This document shows, piece by piece, positions 34,935 to 48,001 of a DNA stretch of 64,000 bases; the stretch's first letter is position 1, and every line of letters starts with the position of its first letter. The notes under the pieces were generated by a model. The model saw only the letters and a program-made list of their open reading frames with translations. It did not search any database and was not told where the DNA came from. Origin of the DNA: Malania oleifera (taxonomy: Eukaryota; Streptophyta; Magnoliopsida; Santalales; Ximeniaceae); assembly GCF_029873635.1 (NCBI RefSeq), contig NC_080423.1:97150397-97214396 (forward strand), read 5' to 3'. Both the position numbers and the translations under genes were made by a program.

Positions 34935-34946
34935 AGATGCTCTCAT
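32976..34946 (-). CDS. YqaJ/lambda-exonuclease-like nuclease, copy B, two-exon model
   Basis: The catalytic exon (33978-32976) encodes a plant member of the YqaJ viral-recombinase/PD-(D/E)XK nuclease family. Motifs in the 344-residue model: LTASTFGGAVGFWPRR (about 112-127), SPDGAID with Asp 193, LEIKCP with Glu 210 and Lys 212, and PQAQGLMEI (about 235-243). These fit a metal-dependent exonuclease core. No ATG precedes the core in this exon. I propose a first coding exon 34946-34915 (MRASDLVLDI) with donor CATAAG|GTGAAA and acceptor TCCTGGGCAG|T; the phase joins cleanly as AG|T. The exon boundaries are inference; the catalytic exon is firm. Family proteins in plants are poorly characterised; the substrate and organelle are unknown. 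Compared with copy A, this copy looks closer to the family as I remember it. Confidence 0.6.
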
Positions 34947-34949
34947 CAC

Positions 34950-36195
34950 CTACAGGGGTTAAAATGGAATACAAAATGGAAGACACAATGCAAGTTCGAA
35001 TGATGGGCAATAGATGCTTTGTTGTCATATGCAGATCATATGTATTGACTGTTCTATTCAAAACAAAGCAGGACAAATGACAAGGGAGTCTTGAAAACTC
35101 TAGTCAAAGCTCAAGCCACCTTAAGCCTCGACACATGAGTGGTATAAACATCAATTTTAAGCAGAAAACATCATTTTCCTTTTTTCCATGTTTCTGGAGC
35201 TGAAACTAGGGAGAGTAGAACAATATTTTTTTTTTTTTTTTTTGATAGGCAGGAATGGAATGGAATTGGGCATATAATGAAATCAAAGTATTACTTAATT
35301 TCTTCATAAACTTCATTTGATTTTTTCATTCCAGTCCATTCCTTATTCCCTTCCATTCCGCAAACCAAACACAAAGTCAAAGTATTTCTGCAAAAAAATT
35401 AACAAAACTCTAAGCCGAAAAAGAGGGGGAATAGCACAAGGTTTTTTTTGCCAGCTGTCATTCAAATATGGCCCCTTCACCTATTAACAGACAAAGAAAT
35501 GAGGAGTAGCCCTTCAAAACAAATGAATCCCAATAAAGTGTTTAAACGAAATTGTTCTAAAATAGTTAAGACATAAACAGGGCAAAGCAAAACAAAAGAG
35601 AAAAAAGAATTAAAATAAATTATAACTAACAACAAAAGCAATTTTGTTTTTGATAAAAGAGTAAAATGAAATAATTATAACACGTCATGTGTCAAAAATC
35701 ATCAGAGATTTTTTTTTTTTTTTTTGGAATCCCTTTTCTTCACAGCAGCACACTTTAAAGGTATATAATCTCAGTTTCTAATTTCCCAGAACCTAACAGC
35801 ATCAAATATATCTGTTTTTCCCTTTTCCTTGTTTATTCGCCTGGAGCACGCTCGTTTCTTTTTTCCCCGATACGAACCTAGTCAAACAACTACCAGCGCC
35901 GGAGGCCAGAACATTCACAACTCCACTCTTAAAATTATTTGAGTAGCTTATAACAATTCAACAGAAAAGAACATTGTACACGCCCATACATAGGGAAAAT
36001 TAGTACAGCTAAATGGAAAATTTTTCATTCAAAACCTACAAACACATTGCAATTGCACAAGTGCGGAAGGGGAGGGGGGGTTGTGAAATCTCCCGACGAG
36101 CTAATGAAAAATAAAGGGTAGCTGAAACTAAAATATGAATCTCAAAAATCTAATGGCCACTCATAAATTGATGCGTGAAAAATAGGAATGAAACA
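34950..36195. other. Noncoding, probably intron or upstream region of the nuclease gene
   Basis: AT-rich sequence with poly-T runs. If the 5' leader-like patch at 36200-36445 belongs to the nuclease gene, most of this is its first intron; otherwise it is intergenic. A MITE-like block lies at 35250-35365. Confidence 0.35.
35250..35365. mobile_element. Possible MITE
   Basis: GGAATGGAATGGAATTGGG on the left and CCCTTCCATTCCGCAAACCA on the right form an imperfect terminal inverted repeat around an AT-rich centre of about 80 bp. No target duplication was identified. Confidence 0.4.
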
Positions 36196-36199
36196 ATAT

Positions 36200-36445
36200 G
36201 TTAAAGAAGAAGAAACTCGAAAGCGGGGCGATTGAAGGCACGAAGTACCGACCAGGCAATTTTAGAATCAGAGCGCATCCCATTAAACACGGCGTAAAGT
36301 AGCAGCACGAAGAGCCAGCAGCGGCAGTGCGCAGAGAGAGAGAGAGGGGAGAGAGCGACGGGCGCTTTTGGCTGGGAGAGTTTCAGGAAGGGTTTATGGG
36401 AGAAGGCCAGAAGGGTTTTTGGGGAGAGCTCTTGAGCACTTAAAA
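36200..36445 (-). promoter_or_regulatory. 5' leader-like patch, possible first exon of the nuclease gene
   Basis: On the minus strand this GC-richer patch starts with AAAACCCTTCTGG and ATAAACCCTTCC (AAACCCT-type motifs common in plant 5' leaders), then CT-rich sequence, in an AT-rich setting. It lies about 1.3 kb upstream of the proposed coding start of copy B and points the same way. There is no long coding frame I trust. The link to the nuclease gene is inference. Confidence 0.3.
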
Positions 36446-37053
36446 AAAAAACAAACGAAAAAAAATTAGTCACAACACTCATCACGTAAAACTTGTAAAA
36501 TAAATAACGTTTAACTCTGAAAAAAATAATTACTCTATAGAATTTAAAAACTTGAGTTTTGAGTGATGAATTTTAATATATGTAAAATTGTGATAATATT
36601 TAATAAAATTAGTACGATATTTTTTTCAAATTTACGGAAATATAAATTCAAAACTTGCAATCCAAACTCTCAAGCACACGAAAATGATTTATTTAAATTA
36701 AGAATTTTGCTTAGAAAAATTAGAAGAAAATAAATAAAATGAAAATTTTTTTGTCATAGTTTTTATTTATATAAAATATTATCAAGAGTAAAAATTAATC
36801 ATAATATAATTAAGAATTAAGAATTAAGAAAAATTAAATGTTAATGGTATGTAAAATTTATTTTTTTTTTTTTTCTCATTGATCAGTATATTTTTTTAGT
36901 TTCTTTTTCAAAAGTGAATTCCTTAAATTTTCTTCCTTTTCTTAATGTTTTACAAGTTTCAAATGAGACTTTAATATTAAAAAAATTTTAAAGTAAATTT
37001 AGAAAAAAAAAAAAAAACTGAAATAATTTTTTTAACCACTTAAAAGTGAATAT
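36446..37053. other. Intergenic, AT-rich
   Basis: Long A and T runs; nothing recognised. Confidence 0.5.
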
Positions 37054-37485
37054 TGTAAAGAAACAATGATAGTTTCACCATTATCATTAAAGAAAGAAAG
37101 AAAGAATTATGGAGAGAAATTCTGTAAATTTATGTATTATAAATTGTATAATAGAGGGCCTATTTATATGCGAATGAAGCCAAACAATAATAGAAAGATA
37201 ATAAATACAAAGAATCAAAGCAGAATAAAATAAGGATAAAATCATAATATTCTAACATATATTCTAACATCCCCCCTCAAGCTCGAGATGATGAAGTCAA
37301 CTTGAGTTTGGAAACAAGATCACGTAGCCGACTAAAAGGATGAGACTTCGTGAAAATATCGGCAAGTTGATCTTTAAAGAAGACAGATCGAAGATGTAGG
37401 GTGCGCTGCTAAAGGTGGTGCCGAATGAAGTGACAAAATAAATTTCAATATGCTTGGTATGCTCATGAAAGACATCATTGTGAGT
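37054..37485 (-). mobile_element. 3' end of a minus-strand copia element
   Basis: On the minus strand 37485-37275 encodes the end of a copia RNase H (HNDVFHEHTKHIEI, then DQLADIFTKS), followed by the purine tract GCTTGAGGGGGGA and an LTR of about 215 bp (37268-37054) with TATA-like CATATAAATAGGCCC. The LTR shares ATGGAGAGAAATT and TGTA with the LTR tip at 58675-58710. It is broken and partial; see 56651-58710 for the probable other part. Confidence 0.7.
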
Positions 37486-37489
37486 TGTT

Positions 37490-37780
37490 GTTTATGGCGG
37501 CTCTTATAGTTTGAAGATTCATAAACAATAGAGTTCAACTATAGAGTTTCGTTTGGTGTATTTTTATTTTGAGTTTGGTTGTATTTATGCTTTTATCTTC
37601 TTTGTTAGTTATGTTTAGTTTTGTTGTCCTAATTTGGTTGGTTGCTAGCGTTGGCTTGGGAGGGTTTTTCTGTACTCTCCCTTTTGTTTTATCTTGTAAC
37701 CACGGTATTCCTCCTCCAAAAGTGAGGGTATATTAATAAATAAATGGAGGTGCCACCCTTTTTTAGTAAAAAAAATATAT
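37490..37780 (+). mobile_element. LINE (L1-like) 3' tail
   Basis: Sequence typical of plant L1 3' ends as I recall them: GTACTCTCCC, TTGTAACCACGGTATTCCTC, AGTGAGGGTATATTAATAAA, GGTGCCACCC, then an A-rich end (AGTAAAAAAAATA). No coding sequence is attached; it looks like a 5'-truncated insertion. Confidence 0.5.
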
Positions 37781-37819
37781 ATATTCATAAATAAGGAAAG
37801 GAAGAAAAATATAAGAAGG

Positions 37820-40800
37820 GTTGCACAGCAGGGACTCGTCAATGAGGAGATCCCGAGAGGCCTAAAAGTTTTGAGATCTTGAGACACCAAGAGCTGTTTT
37901 AAAGGCTCGTCAACGAGTGATCAGAATCTTTGATGAGTGGTCTTCATGGTCTCGTTGACAAACCCCTGTTCTCATCGACAAGAAGTTCTAGGCCGCAAGC
38001 AGATTTTTGAAATTTGAATGTGGACATTATGGTGGTTGGGTATTTGGAGGGTAACCTCTTAGTAACTTTTATATATTGTATTTCTGAGTGTATTTGTTGA
38101 GAGAGATCATTATAAAACTTGTGTATTGTGTTTATTCACATTGTAGTGAATATTGAATGCTTACTTTCATTCTTATGTTATTAATTGTTGTTGTTGTTCA
38201 TCTATAAGTTGGTGTTGTTTGAGAATTGGTGGTTCACTTGTTGTAAGATCTTCCAATGTGTGTATGTGTCCTATACCCGAATTATACAACAAATTGGTAT
38301 TAGAGCGAAGTTGTCATGGCATCGGGATCGTCTTCTACAAGATTTGACGTTGTCAAATTCAAAGGAATCGGAAACTTTGGTTCATGGTAGAGGAGAGTGA
38401 AGGACATTCTTGTGCAACAAGGAATGACTAGGCTCTACTTGATAATCAACCGGAAGGAATGGATGAGGCAATATAGGTAGATTTGAAAGCAAATGCTGCG
38501 TCTACAATACACTTGTGTTTGGTCGACGAAGTTCTCTATCGGATGATGGAGGAGGATTCTCCAGCGGCTATCTGGCGAAAGTTAAAAAGCCGGTACATGT
38601 TTAAATGCCTCAATAACAAACATTTTCTTAAGCAACGTTTGTATTGGCTTAAGATGCTTGAAGGATCAAGTTTGGATCAACACATTAATGCTTTTAATCA
38701 AATCATTAGTGATTTGATGAGAGTTGATGTCAAGTTTGCTGAGGATGATAAGGCTTTGATGCTATTAAATTCTCTGCCCTCGACTCATACCTACGAAAAT
38801 CTTGTGACCACTCTTACGTGGGGAAAAGAGACTCTTGATTTGGAAGAGGTAACAAGTGCCTTATTAAATTTTCATCAAAGGTTGAAGATATGTGATGAAG
38901 GGGAAAGACTTATGGTAAAGGGTAGTACGAGCGAGGCAAAGGAAAGTTTAAGAATGGATCTAGTCAGAAATCTCGAAATCAATCCAAGAAGAAGAAGGAA
39001 ATCTGGTATTATAAATGCGGTAAAAAAGGGGCATATGAAACCGGAGTGTCTGGATTGGAAGAAAGGAAATGCTGAAAAGCATGAGGGGATTTCAAAATCT
39101 ACGAATGTTGTTCAAGAAGAAGATTCAGTGGATGGTGATTTTCTATCAGTTTCAACAGAATCAGATAATCTAACAGACTCTTGGATACTTGACTCGGCAT
39201 GTTCTTATCATATGACTCCGAACAAGGGGTGGTTTAGCATTTACAGGTTAGTGAATTCTGAATTAGTTCTTACGAGTAATGATGCTTCTTGCAAGATCAT
39301 TGGTATAGGAAATGTAAAGATCAAGATGTTTGATGGTACTGTAAGAACATTGTGTAATGTAAGACATATACCTAAGTTAAGAAAGAGTTTGATATCTCTT
39401 GGCACTTTGGATTGTAATGGCTTTAATTATAAGTCCAAAGTTGGAGTCTTGACGGTATGGAAAGGTAAATGACTATAATGAAAGGGCAGAAAATGGATGG
39501 GAATATTTACACGTTGCAGTGAACTACTGTTGTTGGTGAAGTTGCAGTCGTGGATGCTAAATCAAATGGGACCATCTTGTGGCATATGCATCTTAGGCAT
39601 ATAGGGGAACACAACATGAAGGAACTACACAAAAGGAAACTCTTGAAGGGCTTGAAGTAATCTTGGAAAATAGAACAGGGCAAAGTTTAGACCAGTTATT
39701 CACAAGACAAAAGGTATTCTTGACTATATACATTCAGATGTTTATGGCCCAGTTAAAGTTGCATCAAATGGTGGACATGTGTATTATGTGAATTTCATTG
39801 AGATTACTCACGAAAGATCTAGGTTTACTTCATGCATCACAAATCAGATACGTTTGCCAGGTTTAAGATTTGGAAGGTTGAAGTGGAGAACCAGATGGGG
39901 AGGAGAATCAAATGTTTGAGGTCAGATAATTGGACCAAGTATGTTGATTCTCGATTTATGGATTTTTGTGCGGAGCAAGCCATTAAGTGACATTTCAAAA
40001 TTCACCGAACACCTCAACAAAATGGTGTGCAGAACGGATGAATCGAACTCTTGCTGATAGGGCTCGGTGTCTCAAATTGAATGTAGGGCTGCCAAAGAAC
40101 TTTTGGGAAAAGGCAGTTAGTATGATGTGTTTTCTGGTAAACAGATCACCAACATCGTCGCTAAAGGGCAAAGTGGCAGAAAAGGTTTGGATGGGAAATG
40201 TAATAAACTATTCCAAATTGAAAGTATTCGAGTGTCCATCCTATGTCCACGTGTCTAGTGAAGAGAGGTCTAAGCTTGACCCAAAGTCTCGTCATTGTAT
40301 CTTTTTGGGGTATCCAATGGGTGTAAAAGGGTGCAAGCTATGGGACCTAGTAGCAAATAAGGTGGTGATCAGTAGGGATGTAGTCTTTGATGAGAAGGCT
40401 ATGGTGAAGCGTACTCAAGAATGTGATGAACAGAAACAAGAGCTAGAAAGTTGAGGCGGTGATGAACATATTGTGCAGGTGGAGTTGGAAGCTCAAGGAA
40501 ACGGAAATGATCTTGGTCCCGTGGTTGCAGGGAGCTCTAGCTTAGAAAGCTAGCAAGTCAACGATATTCCATTAAGAAGATCCAGATGCACTATTCAGCC
40601 TCCGCCAAGGTATGGATTTGAAGATTTAGTGTCTTGTGCTTTTCTTACTAGTTGCAACGATCCAACTACATTTCAAGAGGCGGTGCATGGTCAAGAGAAA
40701 GATAGATGGATGGGAGCAATAATTAAGGAAATAGAGTCACTACGTAAAAATCAAACTTGGGAGTTAGTGGAGCTTCCAAATGGGAAAAGACCGATAGGTT

Positions 40801-41545
40801 GCAAATGGGTTTATAGGAAGAAGAAGGCAATATCAGAAAAGGAAAGTGAGAAATTCAAGGTACGATTGGTGGCAAAAAGGTACTCACAAAAGAAGGGGAT
40901 AGACTATGATGAGATCTTTTCTCCAGTGGTCCGACATAGTTCTATCAAAGTTGTGTCGGGGTTAGTAGCCCATTATGATCTTCATTTGGAACAAATGGAT
41001 GTGAAGACGGCGTTTCTTCACAATGACTTAGAGAAACAAATCTACATGGTACAGTCGGAGGGATTCATTGAACCGGGAAAAGAAAATTTAATTTGCAGGT
41101 TAAAGAAATCTCTTTATGAGCTGAAACAGTCTCCAAGGCAATGATAAAAATTGGCTACAAACGATATGAGTATGACTGTTGCGTATATGTGAACAAACTT
41201 GATGATGGCTCACTTATTTTCTTGTTATTGTATGTCGATGATAAGTTGATAGCTGCAAGAGATTTAACAGAGGTGAATTAGTTAAAGGACCTATTATATA
41301 AGAAATTTGACATGAAGGATTTTAGTTCAGCCAAGAAAATACTTGGGATGGAGATTCGGTGAGACAAGACTGCAGGGAGATTATGGTTATCTCATGGTGG
41401 TTATGTGCATAAGGTGTTAGAGAAGTTTAGCATGGCTAATGCAAGACCAGTGAGTACACCTTTAGCGAATCATTTTAAGTTGTCTACTGCAAATTGCCCA
41501 AGTTTAGATGAAGAATTTTGAGACATGTCAAAGGTCCCCTATGCT
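37820..41545 (+). mobile_element. Tork/TNT1-like copia element, 3' end missing
   Basis: 5' LTR about 37820-38291, primer site TGGTATTAGAGC at 38295-38306, gag from 38316 (MASGSSSTRFDVVKFKGIGN), zinc knuckle near 39020-39060, protease about 39170-39470 (WILDSACSYHMTPN), integrase about 39480-40450, reverse transcriptase about 40630-41520 (YKARLVAKG-like box, MDVKTAFLH, YVDD). The gag and protease resemble TNT1-94 of the Tork lineage. The element ends where the LTR of another element begins at 41546. It is broken in several places. Only one LTR is present, so it cannot be dated. Confidence 0.8.
37834..37983 (+). promoter_or_regulatory. Cluster of CTCGTCGACGAG-type palindromes in the copia LTR
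   Basis: Four clear variants: CTCGTCAATGAG (37834), CTCGTCAACGAG (37906), CTCGTTGACAAA (37951), CTCATCGACAAG (37971). The TATA-like TTTTATATATTG follows near 38067, so the cluster is in the upstream promoter part of the LTR. Confidence 0.65.
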
Positions 41546-43372
41546 TGTCACCCCCCGAACCCGGCAATGGGACCCAGGATGTGATATAGTAACCTAAGTT
41601 GTCCTTGTATCATACAAAACAAAAATGATACAATAATGAATGAGGGTCTGATCCCGTGGGGTTCCCATACACCCTATACACATTCATATACATGACGTAT
41701 ACGCAGCAAAAAAGTTCATTTTATACATATATAGTATCATACCAGAGTCTATACAAATAGAGTCTAAGCTCCATAATACAAAACATAACCCAGGGTGCTA
41801 GTAAATACCCTAAACGACAACCCTGTTACAGTCCTAGTACTTACACAAGCACTTCACGCAGTATTCTAACCACTACGCTCCCAACACAAGGATGCTAGTT
41901 TCGGTTACTCGAAGGACCTGAAAACATGTACATACGATAGGGGTGAGACACCTCTCAGTAAGGAAGAATCAGGTTATATCAGTGTGTGGCACATGAGTGC
42001 TATCATGACATATAACATACACAGTTCAATACATTTCTAGTATTTTCACAAAACAGTTCCAGTATAGTTCTCAACATCCACACACACATGATCAAGTAAC
42101 CTGGTGTTGTCACACCCTTCGGCACGAAGCCGACCCGCATTATACGACGTCCCTGGCACATGGCGTAGCCCCAGGCTCCCATGGCATTGTACCGATACAA
42201 TTGGTGGATCCACACCCTTCGGTGATCAACTAGTAAGAGGCTATATTTCACGCCCTCAAATATAGAGTCGAACACTCTTGCCACTGGCAGGTAGTATTTC
42301 ACACCCTCAAATATAGAGTTGGACACTCTTTCACAACCTGGAATAATTCGAAACACACGTTCCTATATCTCATTTCAGCAAACCACAAATCATGCATATT
42401 CATATAACAGTTCATTCCAAACTCATTTGGTAATCAAAAAATCATGATTTTCAAAATACAGTTTAAATAAGTCAAGACATGACCATATCCATAACACAAT
42501 ATATCCACGGTTTTCCAACGAAACCAGAGATGCAACCTGATGCCCCCTTCTTCCCAAAACTGCAATATGAAAACTCCATAATTTTACCCGTTAGATTTCC
42601 CCAAATAAATAGTCAAAACATACACAGGATTGTGAGCCACAGTTCTACCGAATCCGATTTCAAAAATAACCGATATAAATAGAATCCCCTTACCTTTCCC
42701 CGAAAATTCAAACCCGAACTCTACGACTCCTAAACAGCGAACCGAGTTCCCAAAACCTATAAATCACAGTACAATACATATTTACAATTCCATTCTCTAC
42801 AGATCAACTAAAACATAAATGAAAACCGAGCTACAGATCAACTGAAACATAAATGAAAACCGAGCCTTACTTCGATTTTTAGGTCAAAACCCAAAGATCC
42901 TTGAAAAGAAGATCCGTTCCAAAAATCATGAAGAGAATCCTTCCCTGATCCTCGTAGTAACGTCGGATCGTTAATTCTAATGATGAATGACAAAGAAATC
43001 TAGTGAGAGAGAGTGGAGCTTCAAATTCTTACAGATAGAGAGAGAAACATTGATATCTTAGCTTCTAAGCAACCAAAAGGATATTTATAGTACCTTTAAC
43101 TCAGCCAACCTCGTCGACGAGGCGGCTTCTTCGTCGACGAGTCAATGAAGGAAGTTCGTCAACGTAGCGGAGGCCTTATTGACAAGCTTGATATTTTCGA
43201 ATTTCCAAAAACTTCTAGGCTTCTCGTCGTCGACGAGCCTTTACATTTCGTCGCCGAACAACAGAAGGGCCTTCGTCAACGAACTCTAGTTTCGTCGACA
43301 AAGCCTACTTAATTTACTGTTTTACCATTTTCTTATTTATCTATTCCATATATCACGAGTCGGGTTCTTACA
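41546..43372 (-). repeat. 3' LTR of the second chromovirus-type element
   Basis: TGTCACCCCCCGAACC...GGGTTCTTACA, 1,827 bp, followed by ACCTCCCCTCC (purine tract on the minus strand). TATA box CTATAAATAT at 43081-43090 (minus), donor-like AAGGTAAGG near 42688-42696, and TTACTGAG with CAG at 41918-41920 downstream. Confidence 0.8.
43110..43302 (-). promoter_or_regulatory. Palindrome cluster upstream of the LTR TATA box
   Basis: Seven variants of YTCGTCGACGAR in about 190 bp, including perfect CTCGTCGACGAG at 43110-43121 and TTCGTCGACGAG at 43130. The nearest lies 20 bp from the TATA box (43081-43090, minus strand). Confidence 0.8.
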
Positions 43373-45674
43373 ACCTCCCCTCCTTATAAAAATTTCATCC
43401 TCAAAATTTGCAATATTCATTTATGAACCCATCCACACAACCGAATACACACACTCGACTCTAGGAAAAGTTGACAGCCACAATACGTACATGTCCTCGG
43501 TTATGGCGAAGGAATACCGTGGTTACATACATAAACCGTCTTAGGAGTTCACAATACACATACTTCCAACGACTAACCACCTACCACAATACCATAGTAG
43601 AGTAATACACACATACATACTGATTCTACTATCAAAACCACAATTTAGAACAACTGTGGATACTTCCGGTGTATCTCTGCTTCAATTCCCAAGAAGCTTC
43701 TTCAACCTCATGATTCTGCCACAATACCTTCACTAGCGGTATATCCTTGGTACTCAACTTATGAACTTTACGGTCTAGAATCTGAACGGGTACCTACTTA
43801 TATGCTAAAGCATCCCCAATTTCCAAGTTCTTATAACTAATAACATGCGACAAATCCGACACATACCTCCTCAACATGGATATGTGGAACACATCGTGGA
43901 TCCTCGATAGCGCTGGGGGCAGTGCAATCATGTAGGCTACCGGACCCACTTGCTCAAGAACTTCAAATGGTCCGGTGTACCTCGGGCTCAACTTGCCCTT
44001 CTTTCCAAATCTCATCACCCCTTTCATCAGAGCAATTCTCAGAAATATCTTACCCCCCCCCACCTCGAATTCCAACTCACGGTGGCGAACATCCGCATAA
44101 CTCCTCTACCGACTCTGATCCAATTTAATCCTATCTCAGATCAAACCCACCTTCTCAGATGCCTGCTGCACGAGTTCAGGTCCTAAAACCTGACGTTCAC
44201 CAACCTCATTACAATATAGAGTAAACCGACACCTCCAACCATATAGAATCTTGAACGATGCCATCCTGATACTAGCCGGGAAGCTATTGTCATAGGCAAA
44301 CTCTACTAGTGGCAGAAACTGCATCCAACCACCACCGAAGTTTAACACGCAAGCCCGTAATATATCCTCCAAGATTTATAATGTTCTCTCTAACTATCCA
44401 TCAGTCTGGGGGTGGAACGTTGTACTAAAAGTAAGTTTCATCCCCAGTGCTTCCTCCAAGCTTTTCCAGAAATGAGAGGTAAACCTTGGGTCTCAATCTG
44501 ATACAATGGACACTGTACCCGTGCATTCTAACTATTTCATGCACGTACAAGTTTGCTAGCCTACTCAAAGGGTAGCTAACCTTCATCGGTATAAAGTGAG
44601 CAGATTTCGTTAACCTGTCCATGATCACCCAAATGACATTCTGCTCGTGAAGCGCTAGTGGTAATTTGGTCACAAAATCCATGGAAATATGCTCCCATTT
44701 CCACTCCGGATTAGCTAAGGGCTGTAACGGCCTTGCCGGCCTCTAATGTTCAGTTTTCACCTACTGACACGTCAGACACTGCTCCACAAACTGAGCAATC
44801 TCCCTTTTCATACCACTCCACTAGAAGGTCTCGCGCAAATCCTGATACATCTTCGTGCTACTAGGATGTACCGCATACAAAGAATGATGCACTTCTTCCA
44901 AAACCGTCCTTCTGATATTGTCGTTGTTTGGAACACACAGCCTAGTTCCAAACCTCAACACACCTCCCTCAAAGATGTTAAAATCCACAGCCAACCCCTG
45001 TTGCACTTTCTTCATAGTCTCCACTAACTCTGCATCACTAGCCTGTGCAGCCTTCATATGCTCAAATAAAGTTGGCTAGAACACCAAGCTAGTAATGAAA
45101 GCTTGATGATCACCGGCCACCAACTCTATACCAAGGCTTTTCAGATCCCATCTGATATGATGCTAAGCTACAACTGCAGATACTTCCGCATGTTCCAACT
45201 TTCGACTCAACGCATCGGCTACCACGTTAGCCTCCCCCGAGTGATAATTGATGGTGCAACGTAGTCTTTGATCAACTCAAGCCATCGTCTCTACCTCATG
45301 TTCAACTCTTTCTGCGTGAAAAAGTACCTGAGGCTTTTGTGGTCAATGAAAATCTTGCCCTGAACACCATACAGGTAGTGTTGCCAGATCTTCAGTGCAT
45401 AAACTACAGCAGCCAATTCCAAATTATGCGTAGGGTAATTCTTCTCTTATTCCTTGAGTTTCTGAGAAGCATAAGCTGTTACCTTACCTTGTTGCATAAG
45501 CACACATCCCAAACTCTTCAGAGACGCATCACTATAGATCACAAAATCGTCATCCCTAGAAGGAATGGTCAAGACCGGAGCAGTAACCAATCGCTGTTTC
45601 AGCTCCAAGAAACACGCTCCTTGGTCCAATCAAACTTCACCCCCTTCCTGGTCAATCGTGTCAAAGGCCCAGAC

Positions 45675-47960
45675 TGTAATGCCCCGAACCCTTAAACCCA
45701 AGTCCGATGCATTATACCTGATAATATCCTGATAGATCATAATCTATAACATACGCAATAGAAAACATAAATCATAATCTTCATATAACATATACCATAA
45801 TACCATAGTTTTCTATTTTCTATCTATAAATCCATAAAACTAACCATCACCTGCATTTCCATAAATACATACATCTCCAAAACATTTCAGTATGTTCACA
45901 AACATTCCTTTCATAACTGACTTAAAACATAAGGACACAAAACATAAATTTTATACATCCCAAAATTAACATAGAAATATACCCTTTTTTTTTTTTTTCT
46001 ATTCCCCAATAATGCTATAAAGTCTCAAGCTCTCTAAGCTCGATCTCGAGGAAATCCTGAAAAAGATAATTTCATATTCGAGTGAGACACATATCAGTAA
46101 GGGAAGAAATAATATATTAAAACAGTGTGTGGCCAACATGAGTTTATATAATAACATATTATTTAACATTTGAAAATCATTAACATAATTTATGAAATCA
46201 TTCTCTGATCCTAACCAAACACATGCAAAAGATTTAACCCATGAGATTTCCCGAGGATAGGGGTGATTACCCGCCCATACAAGTAGCACCCCTCTGCTCT
46301 GATACATTTACCAACCTGAAGGTCACAATATAAGCATACTAGGGCACTCACCTTACTCAGTAAGCCCTCTAGTGTTAAATTGATCTCATACTCACACATG
46401 CAACAATAGTTTACCAACAAAGGCCCTAAGGATAGGGAATTCTACCCATCCATACAAGTAGGTTCCCTCTGCCCTAGTGCGTTATACAGCTACTGCCACA
46501 TCTGAAACTATTAGTACACTCGCCTTACTCAACAAGCCCTCAGGAGAAGAGTATGTCTTGCCCAATCGTAACATGTTTTACACATATAGATACTTCTAAT
46601 ATCATAACACATCATTATTTCCATCGTTATTCAATCATTCACATTCTTTCATGTTCATAACTTAACATTTTCTTGCGTTTCACTTTAAGTGACTCTTTCT
46701 CATTTGTATCATTCACATTTCACATTTTATTTCATTGCATTGTCATTCCTTATCATTTCATTTCATAACATTTTCATTTCATTCATTTGTACTACAGCTG
46801 CTCTTTAGCCGTCGTTTGTTAGTCCACATAGAAATGCACTAGAATCTGCAAACCCGGCTTTCAGCTGTCGTACCTTTACATGGTTGCATTTAACATACAT
46901 AGGCAATGTTGTCCATATCATATTTTATTCTCATTACTTTACTTACTTAGCTTGCATCTCATATATTTAACATACATTTGCACAGAATCTCATGCCACAC
47001 AATTTAACAGTAAAATTCATACATATTCTTGTAAAATAGGCTAACCCACATTTAGCATTTAATTACCAAAAATATAATTTCTATTTCTTACATAATTATC
47101 TAGAAAATTCCTTCTACTTTGTTCAGTTCATTTCCACAAATACATAACTAAATAAGTGGTCCTAGGTTCAGAAATCATAATTTTACGTGGTTGGCATTTT
47201 AATAATTCACACTAAAACATACATATAATATAATATAAATTATTACCTTTAATTTCATAAAATCTGATTTAATATATAATTTCCCTTTACCTAATTTCTT
47301 GAACTACGCCAACAGGGATCCCGAAAAATACTTACAGCGCTCACCCAAACCCTAAATCAAAAATCATAATTCTATTAAATTAATCCTAAATAAAATATTA
47401 TTTTAATACTTCCTAGGCCCTTAGATACCCAATAAATAAGTATACCCTTAAATATAGCCAAATTATCAAATTTCTTAAATCTCACTTTCGCTTTGGAGTG
47501 GGGCCTAGAAAATCTCAATTGAAAAATTACCTACGCCAAAATGACGACATCGACAGTTAGGACCCGGTGGTGGTGCCCGATCGTCAATTTAATAGCAGAT
47601 TTAAAGCAAAATGAAAATGGGAAAAAATTACCTTTCCCCAAGAGCAGTGCCTAAGCCGTTCCCACGACAAATCTGCTCCAGTAGAAATATCGGTGGCAGA
47701 GTTAGGAATTCGACGGCACCTTCCATTTTACGATCAGCGCTTGTTAGGCCGACGAACTTGAGGAGAGAGAAAGAGGCAAAAACGGAGATGATGAAGAGTG
47801 AGACGGACTGAAAGAAGGAGAGAGTGTGAGGCTTCTGCTTCTGCACGTCCAATTTTAAAATTAGATCCAGCTTCTTTAGAAAGCTTTAAGGTAACATATT
47901 ATATATATCTTAAGGTAATATGTTATATATATCCACAAGTTTATATATAATATAATAAAC

Positions 47961-48001
<41 letters not shown>

